Source: JBHGBB01 sp041946755
Lineage (GTDB): Bacteria; UBP4; UBA4092; JAOAEQ01
Direction: 5' to 3'
NCBI GenBank assembly: GCA_041946755.1
Contig: JBHGBB010000014.1
Coordinates: 1 to 34,223 of the forward strand
DNA length: 34,223 nt
Shown: one piece after another, positions 15,401-21,762 of the stretch
Numbering within the stretch: the first letter of the stretch is position 1
Layout of the letters: every line of letters starts with the position of its first letter
Notes under the pieces: generated by a model
Told to the model about the DNA's origin: nothing
Database searches by the model: none
What the model saw: the letters and a program-made list of their open reading frames with translations, nothing else
Position numbers and translations under genes: made by a program

Positions 15401-17488
15401 GATATTATTTTTTAAATCCGGGTGCGTATAATCAACCCCGGTGTCGATTACTCCGATAATAACGTTACTATTTCCAATACTCAGGTTCCACGCTTCCGGT
15501 GCGTCAATATCGGCATCCGGAGTCCCGCCAGTCTGCCCGGTATTATTCAATCCCCAGAGTTGCGCAAAATCCGGATCGTTTGGCATTCGGAAATTATGAA
15601 CAATATAATTGGGTTCAGCATATTCTACCTGATCTCGATATTTAGCATAAGTAGCAATCGCTTCAGCGACATTTTTCCCGGAATTAAGTTTAAGTCGGGT
15701 TACTCCGATTGTCGGATAATATTTCAATTGTTGAACCCCTACTTCGGAATTAATCGCATTGATAGCGAGCGAGTTAGCCGTCGATTTGAATTTAACTAAG
15801 AGTTCATCTTTAGCATATTCCGCATTGGCCTGGATAGAAAATGGATCATGTTTCACCGATGGTAGTGATTCAAGATTATAATAATCAGCTCCGAGCGAAA
15901 ATCCGGCTATCGTAACCATACTCACCGCATCGCGGATAGTATAACTTAAATCCGAGCCACCGGTATTACTAATGGTAAATTGACCATAGGTGGTACTTCC
16001 TTGAATTACGGTTGCCCATGGTAACGGATTTAAGAAAACCGCAATATCCGGTGCCGTTACTCCGGTTCCTATGAGAACAACCGTCGTATCGGACGAACTG
16101 GTATCGTTACTTGAAAATGACAGCAACCCGGTGCTCACGCCAATCGTACTTGGAGCGAATCGTACAATAATATCGCCATACTGATTCTTATCCAAATAGA
16201 AATCACCGGTATCAACCCGACTAAAATCAGTCGTATTTCCAGAGATAGCAATATTTGTCACCGTAAGGGTACCGTATCCGATATTCGTGATACGCAAAAC
16301 ACTATCTGCACTGCCTCCAACATAGAGAGACCCGAAATTAATAGTATCGAGCCCAACATTTAACTGCGGTTGTCCCGGCAGGACATGGAGCGTTACCGGA
16401 ACAAATTCCACCGATTCATCCGGGTCATTGCTGGTCACGACAATATATCCAGAGGTATCGCCAACCGGTAAATTAGTAGCATTAAACGTTATGGTAACCA
16501 AACTATAACTACTCGTAGCAGTAGCACCGGATTTCGGATTTTCATCGAGCCAATCAAATTGCAATGAGATAGCGCGGTCTACTACCTGTTGTAATTCAGC
16601 GAATGAATCGGCTGCTGCATATGCAAATGATAATGAAGTGGTATTTCCGGAAACGATATCGCCAAGGTCATAATGTAACAGTTCCATGCCATCAAATCCA
16701 TAAATCGGGCCGGTAGGATTATCTTGATCTGTGGTTCGTTGATAATAATCATCCCAGCCATCGATATCGCGATAGTCTGGAGGAAGACCGGCAGCGATAG
16801 CAGCATAATGTACATCCCAGGCATAAATCATGTTATGGGTTGAATCATAACCCCAGTTATCGTTATCGTAGGTGGAATCGATATCCCAATCCGCAAAACT
16901 CTTATATACCACCTGACTCATCGTCCCGCCATAATTATTGGCTATATCAAGATCCATTTTAATGTATTTATCATTTTTCATGAAGGTAAACAGATGGGTA
17001 ATATCGAGTTGACCTCCACTAGTACGAGTCACTACTTTAACGATAACTTGTGAAGAGTCATTTGCCAGTTCAGTATACGATACCGGAACAATACCATTAT
17101 GCAAATCATATGCCGCATATTCGGTATGGTCGTAGCCATCATTGTAGCAGATGGTATATCCACTCATATAGCTGCCGACTTGTAAGTGTTCCGTTCCCGG
17201 TGGATATTGAAATGGCATAATTTCACCGTAATTGCTAATCCCGAACGATAAATAGGTACCGGAATATGTTGCCATTAATTGTTCCTGACCGGAGATAGGA
17301 TGATCATTAAGAGTTGGGACAACCATTCCTATATTAGATAAGGATGAACGATTGGTTGTCTTCAAATCGTCGCCTACCGTAAATATTCCTGTGGTACTAG
17401 AACTCTCAGTAATATCCCAAGTTAATGCAACACTTCCCGATTGGATATTACGAATGGTCATCGTATCATAGAGGATTTGTCCCTGCAT
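12422..17488 (-). CDS. Fragment 3: Ig-like scaffold with three guest modules including a subtilase
   Basis: 1688 residues in the intact open frame. Guest 1 (about 35-310) is beta-rich and unrecognised. The subtilase guest has an I9-like prodomain (about 560-640) and an S8 triad Asp682 (GVIDTGVDY), His737 (DHGSHCSGT), Ser897 (FNGTSMATPHVSG), with AAAGND for the oxyanion. The Kelch guest (about 1230-1490) has six blades with YxxGG-type strands. Around each guest, PDIxxx and WLDENPKSG halves of an Ig/BACON-like domain are separated by the guest. ASH domains follow at about 385-480, 1010-1130 and 1580-1675. There is no signal peptide, as expected if the frame once joined fragment 2. Confidence 0.8.
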   Translation of the reverse strand: MQGQILYDTMTIRNIQSGSVALTWDITESSSTTGIFTVGDDLKTTNRSSLSNIGMVVPTLNDHPISGQEQLMATYSGTYLSFGISNYGEIMPFQYPPGTEHLQVGSYMSGYTICYNDGYDHTEYAAYDLHNGIVPVSYTELANDSSQVIVKVVTRTSGGQLDITHLFTFMKNDKYIKMDLDIANNYGGTMSQVVYKSFADWDIDSTYDNDNWGYDSTHNMIYAWDVHYAAIAAGLPPDYRDIDGWDDYYQRTTDQDNPTGPIYGFDGMELLHYDLGDIVSGNTTSLSFAYAAADSFAELQQVVDRAISLQFDWLDENPKSGATATSSYSLVTITFNATNLPVGDTSGYIVVTSNDPDESVEFVPVTLHVLPGQPQLNVGLDTINFGSLYVGGSADSVLRITNIGYGTLTVTNIAISGNTTDFSRVDTGDFYLDKNQYGDIIVRFAPSTIGVSTGLLSFSSNDTSSSDTTVVLIGTGVTAPDIAVFLNPLPWATVIQGSTTYGQFTISNTGGSDLSYTIRDAVSMVTIAGFSLGADYYNLESLPSVKHDPFSIQANAEYAKDELLVKFKSTANSLAINAINSEVGVQQLKYYPTIGVTRLKLNSGKNVAEAIATYAKYRDQVEYAEPNYIVHNFRMPNDPDFAQLWGLNNTGQTGGTPDADIDAPEAWNLSIGNSNVIIGVIDTGVDYTHPDLKNNIWHNPDEIPFNSIDDDGNGYVDDTIGWDFVNNDNNPMDDNDHGSHCSGTIAGEGNNGIGVVGVNWQAKIMPLKFLDDSGSGSTADAVEAVLYAAKMGVKLTSNSWGGGGYSSSLYAAISAANVAGQLFVAAAGNDYGNNNDTNPTYPASYDLPNVIAVAATDDDDLLASFSNYGPTSVDVGAPGVNIYSTIPGGYDSFNGTSMATPHVSGACALIWSMNLSATPAQVKQVLVNSVDTVAALIGKCATNGRINIYKALQLAGLSWLDENPKSGTIATATYSIITVVYDASELPIGDTSGYIIITSNDPDENPVNVLASLHVLPGIPKLSVSPSSINYGSVYTGVSVNNPIRITNSGYGILTVSNIAITSGSSDYVRIWSGDIRLPRNQYADITARFIPSAAGTRTGTLTIYSNVSTASISLTGIGIIPPDIDIQPTAFSKTMLQGTILTDIMTVRNTASSGTTLSWQIAESLSDIGILGNTGNEDSRFRTVAQLPYIFGVNPDRYPGRLTKNSLNIDDGELIFSGSGWTINPAMNGARYRAAAAAVNGKIYIIGGWNSSDVASNSVEMFDPNLGTWVSKTNKPTALANICCGVIGNKIYVAGGYDNSYNYHSELEIYDTQYDTWTTGASLPQPFCGAGAAVVNGKLYVVGGSSSSGKLNTCYEYNPVANSWSQKSSMNYARNYLGAAAINNKIYAIGGWTSSANAAYCEEYDPVGNTWTVKSSMNLARGDLGVCSDGNYIYAIGGGSPWSYWTTVVERYSPLTNSWTMSSTEIPYLNYAREGLSMAVNSDGTMYALAGFSGTARDVNESYNCDVLDWLDETLTAGVNPSGTYSQITVTFDATSLPTGETTGYFIVSSNDPDETPVSIPVTLLIYNTGIPSISLSPANINYGTVTIGFGLDIPIQITNVGYGILTVNNIIANSAEYYPIGSVNLQLARNQSVEVPIRFHPNSAGTRTATLSIYSNDPVFPITTINLSGVGVLPPTKVPSEVWRKY

Positions 17489-17530
17489 AATAGTTTTAGT
17501 AAATGATGCTGGTTGGATATCGATATCCGG

Positions 17531-17533
17531 TTA
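17531..17533 (-). other. In-frame TAA stop interrupting the giant gene
   Basis: The reading GTA GTT TAA CCG GAT ATC GAT keeps one frame on both sides of the stop. The equivalent junction further on reads GIIPPDIDIQP. No ribosome site or start codon follows closely: the next ATG is 42 nt later (17488) and lacks a Shine-Dalgarno sequence. Confidence 0.8.
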
Positions 17534-18595
17534 AACTACTCCGAGCCCGGCTAAAGATACATTAACTGTTGGCGAACTGGTATCGTTACTAGTAATTGTT
17601 AATGTTCCGGTTCGGCTCGTAGCTGAAGAAGGACTAAATTGAACGGTAACCTCGATATACTGTTCTGCAATAAGTGTAGTTATTCCTGACCAGAATCGGG
17701 AGAAATCAGTCCCGGTGATAGTTACATTTGATACGGTAAGGGTACCGAATCCAATATTCGATATCCGGACTATCGAATCTATACTCGACCCAATATTAAC
17801 TTCTCCGAAATCAATATTGCTGGGTACGACACTGATGATTGGAGTAGAAGCAGTAGTCGCAATCGGACTACTCACTCCAACGATATCTAAATATCCTCCT
17901 GCGGCATAAGAGCCACCGGTACAATATATTCGTTGTTTACCATCAGCTGCAGTCCCTACTGCTGCCGGCATATAGGTTGATGGACTTATATAATTGGTAT
18001 CGGTTACCCACGCCCCTAAAGTTCCACTGATGAATGGTGCCCAATAGGTGGTATCAATCCGAACTGAGTCAATAGTTCTACCCGCAATACTAAATATTCT
18101 ATTCCCGCCACTGACTCCGGCAGAATCGTATACCGGAAATGGCATTTGTGCCGTTTGCAATACCCAACTGCCTAATGTACCATCACCATTTATTGGCGCT
18201 ACATAGACGTTCTGAGTGATATTATTGCTCGCTAACGACCATGCGGTAGCACCGCCATAAAATATCATGTATCCATTCATCGCCACCGCGTTTCCGAACC
18301 AATTGGGTACAGGCACCGGCGTCGTTTCAGTCCAGGTACCGATGGTGCCATTGGTAGATATCTTAGCGTAATATACCTGATTGGTTAAAAAATATCCACC
18401 ACTTGATATATCATAACATTCCCCGGCAATATCATAAATATATCCATTATAGATTGCTCCGGCATGACAGTCGTTACCGCCATGCGGTAATGCCGGACTG
18501 GCAATCCCCCATGAACCGAGAGTTCCATCAGGATTAATGGTTGCCATATATACATACGGATTCATAACAGTGTAATTTTCATCTTCACCACCCAT
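17531..18595 (-). CDS. Fragment 2: Kelch-like repeats plus first ASH/Ig domain
   Basis: The 354-residue open frame begins inside the gene; its true upstream part lies in the same frame from about 18720. It contains repeated phrases INPDGTLGSW, ISTNGTIGTW and INGDGTLGSW with aromatic Kelch-type strands, then an ASH/choice-of-anchor-D domain (about 245-350: IDFGEVNIGSSID, ISNIGFGTLTV, VQFSPSSATSRTGTLTITSN). It ends LAGLGVV before TAA. In the same frame the DNA beyond the stop encodes PDIDIQP, the linker that follows the ASH domain elsewhere in this gene. Confidence 0.7.
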   Translation of the reverse strand: MGGEDENYTVMNPYVYMATINPDGTLGSWGIASPALPHGGNDCHAGAIYNGYIYDIAGECYDISSGGYFLTNQVYYAKISTNGTIGTWTETTPVPVPNWFGNAVAMNGYMIFYGGATAWSLASNNITQNVYVAPINGDGTLGSWVLQTAQMPFPVYDSAGVSGGNRIFSIAGRTIDSVRIDTTYWAPFISGTLGAWVTDTNYISPSTYMPAAVGTAADGKQRIYCTGGSYAAGGYLDIVGVSSPIATTASTPIISVVPSNIDFGEVNIGSSIDSIVRISNIGFGTLTVSNVTITGTDFSRFWSGITTLIAEQYIEVTVQFSPSSATSRTGTLTITSNDTSSPTVNVSLAGLGVV

Positions 18596-18906
18596 AACAT
18601 AGAGCTTGCCGTTATATGCGAAAACCGCGTTTTTAATATACTCCAGGTTCTGCGGTAGATACGTGGTAATATCCCAACTACCAATGGTACCATCGGCATT
18701 AAGATGACCGACATATACTGATCGGTAAAATAGCTCGAGAGATAACCGCTGACCACATACAGATGCTGGTTATATACCGCAGAGCCATGATGAGCTATGG
18801 TTACCGGTAACGGAGTAGTTGTCGACCAGGTGTATGCAGCGAAAGTATTACCTACAAAGAGTATACAAAACAATATGGTTAATCCAAATAGGGGTTTTAT
18901 TTTCAT
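18562..18906 (-). CDS. Fragment 1: signal peptide and first Kelch-like blade
   Basis: Starts MKIKPLFGLTILFCILFVG, a signal peptide ending TFAA, then TTTPLPVTIAHHGSAVYN and YVVSGY typical of a Kelch blade. From about 18720 the frame loses similarity (YMSVILMPMVP). The next frame continues with VYVGHLNADGTIGSWDITT, so the last 50 or so residues in this frame are out-of-frame products. Confidence 0.6.
   Translation of the reverse strand: MKIKPLFGLTILFCILFVGNTFAAYTWSTTTPLPVTIAHHGSAVYNQHLYVVSGYLSSYFTDQYMSVILMPMVPLVVGILPRIYRRTWSILKTRFSHITASSMLWVVKMKITLL
18717..18723 (-). other. Frameshift site (one base missing)
   Basis: On the minus strand the reading ACC GAT CAG TAT ATG must become ACC GAT CAx GTA TAT GTC to restore the repeat phrase VYVGHLNADGTIGSW. 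That equals loss of one base near 18720. There is no homopolymer here that would obviously promote slippage. Confidence 0.7.
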
Positions 18907-19063
18907 GATTAGTCTTCCTCCTCGAGAAGATACAAACACTTAAATTTAGTGATAATAGAAATCTTTGTCAAGTATATCTAAATCTTTTTAGGAGAATTGA
19001 ATAATTGTTAATAGATAGGAGATAAAAATCAAAAATGCAATATAAATTTAGAATCAAATAACC

Positions 19064-20026
19064 TTATTTCTTTTCTTCGGATTCCCGCTCTTCGGTAATA
19101 CCTTCGGAGATCAATACTTGTTTTAAGGCATCGACCACCTGCGGATGGAACTGATGGCCGGCTTCTTTTGCGATTTCTTCATATGCCTGCCATGGTGCTT
19201 TTCCAGCCCGATACGGTCGGTCGGTAACAATAGCATCATAGGCATCTGCCACAGCTATTATTGCTGCACCAAGCGGAATAGATTTAATTTGTTCAGAATC
19301 AAATCTCTTTTCAACGAAATAATATTTATGATGCGCCAGCACCAAGGGTACCGCTTCTTTCAATACCGTCGATACCATCGCCAGCAAATCCGCTCCTTTT
19401 TCCGCATGCGTTTTCATGATTTCTTTTTCGTCAGCAGTCAATTTCGCCGCTTTATTAATCAAATCCATACTGATCTCGGTTTTCCCGATATCATGCAATA
19501 ACGCTGCCGTCTTTATATTTTCTACTTCAAACCGCGATAATCGCATCACATGCGCTATATCTTCCGCCAGATGCGATACTCGAATCGAATGCCCTTTGGT
19601 ATATCGGTCGGATGATTCCAGATATTTCGATAATATTTCGATTACTCCGATATAGGCTTCCCGTAATTCCCGGATCGTTCGTTCTTTTTCTTCATAGAGA
19701 TATCCGATTGCAGCACTGGTCAGAATCAGGAAACTTGCCCAAGCAAGCAGACTTATTCCTACATAGAGTTGCATGCCGGCCTCGGCAAAAAAAGTTTGCG
19801 GGAATAATAATGCTGTCCAAGCCACGGCGAGCACGCAGAGCACTGCAGTTAAAACCGCAAATCGTTTCCCCAGATAATATCCGGCAATGATTATCGGAAG
19901 ATAAAAGAAGTTCAGGAAACCTATTTTATAAGGGACAAAATAATTGATTACTACGGCACCAAGGAAAATTGAAATCACCAGGATTTTTTCAAAATGGCGA
20001 CTAAAAAACAGTTTTATTTTGTCCAT
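19064..20026 (-). CDS. Membrane HD-domain (degenerate HD-GYP) signalling protein
   Basis: 320 residues. Four membrane segments lie at about 14-31, 35-53, 56-75 and 86-110, followed by a linker helix and an HD-GYP-type domain from about 125. Seen: GHSIRVSHLAEDIA, LLHDIGK (His178-Asp179), THAEKGADLL, HH232-233, ADAYDAIVTDRPYR (260-273), HQFHPQVVDAL. In HD-GYP enzymes a segment near residues 236-245 reads DGxGYP; here it is KYYFVEKRFDSEQ, so GYP is missing. Metal-binding residues largely remain, so it may hydrolyse a nucleotide signal other than cyclic di-GMP or act only as a binder. The ribosome site is weak. Confidence 0.85.
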   Translation of the reverse strand: MDKIKLFFSRHFEKILVISIFLGAVVINYFVPYKIGFLNFFYLPIIIAGYYLGKRFAVLTAVLCVLAVAWTALLFPQTFFAEAGMQLYVGISLLAWASFLILTSAAIGYLYEEKERTIRELREAYIGVIEILSKYLESSDRYTKGHSIRVSHLAEDIAHVMRLSRFEVENIKTAALLHDIGKTEISMDLINKAAKLTADEKEIMKTHAEKGADLLAMVSTVLKEAVPLVLAHHKYYFVEKRFDSEQIKSIPLGAAIIAVADAYDAIVTDRPYRAGKAPWQAYEEIAKEAGHQFHPQVVDALKQVLISEGITEERESEEKK

Positions 20027-20297
20027 AACAGTAATACTTAAAAGTTAATTATTTGGTATACTAAAATGTGAGTTTAATTTCCCCTAGTCAGTATATCCTA
20101 ATCCCGCAAAATAAGCAAGCATGAATGGAATTGAGCTTGATACATGAAAGAAATATTAAAAACCAGCTGGGATTTATTTCTGTTTCTCATCACTCAGATT
20201 GTAAGGATATCAACTTCTATGAAATAATATTATAGAATTACTAAACTATTTTTTCAATAATCATCCACTAAAATGTTAAGGATTATGAGTTAAGATT

Positions 20298-21731
20298 ATG
20301 AATAAACCCGTGCCATTGAAATTGACTAAACAGAAATTCATTGCTCCTAAAACAAGTAATACTATTATGCAGCAGTTGCTAACTGAACTGAATACTGAAG
20401 AAATAGCGATAGTTAAAAATCCGGCTTATATCTATTCTCCGATCGAGTTCTATCCACTGGCTCCGAAATATACCCAACCATTACCAAAAATTACCGGTAT
20501 TGTACAAGACATGGATGGAACGACAACAACCACCGAACTCTTATGTGTCCATTCGCTGGAATGGATGATACGCCGTATTTCCGGACGAACCGATATTTCC
20601 GACTGGCAAGGGCTTGATCGAACGAAAGATTACCCACATATTATCGGGAATTCTACCACCAAACATGTCGAGTATCTGATCAGAACCTATGAAAAGGAAA
20701 TTAAATTCGATGCATTCCGAACCGCTTTTTTTGAAGCGATTATCTGGACGTTATCCATGGGCCAAGACGCATCGAGGCGAAAGGAAGTTATTGCTAATAT
20801 CCAAGCGCTCGGAATCGGTATCTTGTTTGAAGATAGGGATTTTAAAACCGCTATTGTTTCCGGTACCTATATCGAAAAATCAGCTCAGAAATTGGCTCAG
20901 AAATTAATCGATAAATATGGGTCGAATCTAAACCTTTACCGATTCTCAGATAAAGTTCGGGCAGCGCTAGATATTTATTATTATCGATATCATACCATCT
21001 TGATGGATATCGCTGCCGGACAAGGACGCACCCGGGCACAAGAGCTTCTTCCGGCATCATCTACCCATCGGTTAATCGAACCTATGCCGGCTATATCGGT
21101 TTTTCTGGCGTTAGTTAAAGGATGGTTGGGAGAGGATGTCGGGATATTCTATAACCAAATTGCCGACTATATTATTTCAAAATCCCGACAGTGGGATCAA
21201 GCGGAATTATTGCGCTATAAACCACGGCTAGCTAAATTAGGTAGATATTTTAATCAGCATCCGGCGAAAATAGCAGTGGTCACCTCTTCAATCGCTTACG
21301 AAGCGAACATCGTTTTATCGGAAGTGTTTAATGTAATCCGAGAACAAATCGGTGAATGGCAGATATCGGATAAAAAGAAAAAAATACTAATCGACAGATT
21401 CAGAGATTATCGATTGGTATTCGATGGATATATTACGGCTTCCGATTCTTCCGAAATCAGATTAAAACCACATCGGGATTTGTATAGTATCGCATTGCAT
21501 CAGCTAGGAATCCCGAAATCGGAATATCGGCAGGTTATCGGATTCGAAGATAGCGAGTCGGGTACGATCGCAATTCGCGCTGCTGGTATTGGAATAAGTG
21601 TTGCGGTACCGTTCGCTGACACTGCCGACCATGACCTATCCGCCGCTACCTATATCTTACATGCGCAACTACCAGAAGCGATTCTAGCCTATAATTGCTT
21701 CCTCGATCCAAAAGTATTAAAGCAATATTAA
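20298..21731 (+). CDS. HAD-superfamily hydrolase with an unusually large insertion
   Basis: 477 residues. HAD motifs are all present: I, QDMDGTTTTT with nucleophile Asp71 and Asp73; II, AVVTSS; III, RLKPHRDLYSIAL; IV, GFEDSESG. The final part (KPHRDLY, FEDSESGTIAIRAAGIG) resembles beta-phosphoglucomutase-type phosphatases. Those are about 220 residues; here about 255 residues separate motifs I and II, far longer than a normal cap, and a 65-residue extension precedes motif I. It is probably a cytoplasmic phosphatase or phosphomutase with unknown substrate. It converges with the GH38 gene, with 31 nt between the stop codons and no visible hairpin terminator. Confidence 0.8.
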   Translation: MNKPVPLKLTKQKFIAPKTSNTIMQQLLTELNTEEIAIVKNPAYIYSPIEFYPLAPKYTQPLPKITGIVQDMDGTTTTTELLCVHSLEWMIRRISGRTDISDWQGLDRTKDYPHIIGNSTTKHVEYLIRTYEKEIKFDAFRTAFFEAIIWTLSMGQDASRRKEVIANIQALGIGILFEDRDFKTAIVSGTYIEKSAQKLAQKLIDKYGSNLNLYRFSDKVRAALDIYYYRYHTILMDIAAGQGRTRAQELLPASSTHRLIEPMPAISVFLALVKGWLGEDVGIFYNQIADYIISKSRQWDQAELLRYKPRLAKLGRYFNQHPAKIAVVTSSIAYEANIVLSEVFNVIREQIGEWQISDKKKKILIDRFRDYRLVFDGYITASDSSEIRLKPHRDLYSIALHQLGIPKSEYRQVIGFEDSESGTIAIRAAGIGISVAVPFADTADHDLSAATYILHAQLPEAILAYNCFLDPKVLKQY

Positions 21732-21762
21732 ATTCGATATTTGCTTTTGTTTGTCTATCCCA

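Larger units (their letters stand above)
12422..18906 (-). pseudogene. Giant secreted multidomain protein gene (Kelch-like, Ig-like repeats, subtilase), disrupted
   Basis: One gene split by two lesions. It starts at ATG 18906 behind a GAGGAGG site, in place of an earlier Met at 18939. Inserting one missing base near 18720 and reading through the TAA at 17531-17533 gives a continuous product of 2161 residues. Order: signal peptide; Kelch-like repeats with the phrase NxDGTxGSW; ASH-type Ig domain 1; then three rounds of [Ig-like half, guest module, Ig-like half, ASH domain]. The guests are an unknown beta-rich domain, a subtilisin-type protease with I9-like prodomain, and a six-blade Kelch domain. 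No C-terminal sorting tail is evident. The lesions could be real decay, recoding or assembly errors. Confidence 0.75.

Noticed and set aside
17447..17488. Treating ATG 17488 as the genuine start of a 1688-residue protein
   Set aside because: No ribosome site and no signal peptide. The same frame continues upstream with repeat-specific residues up to the TAA at 17531.
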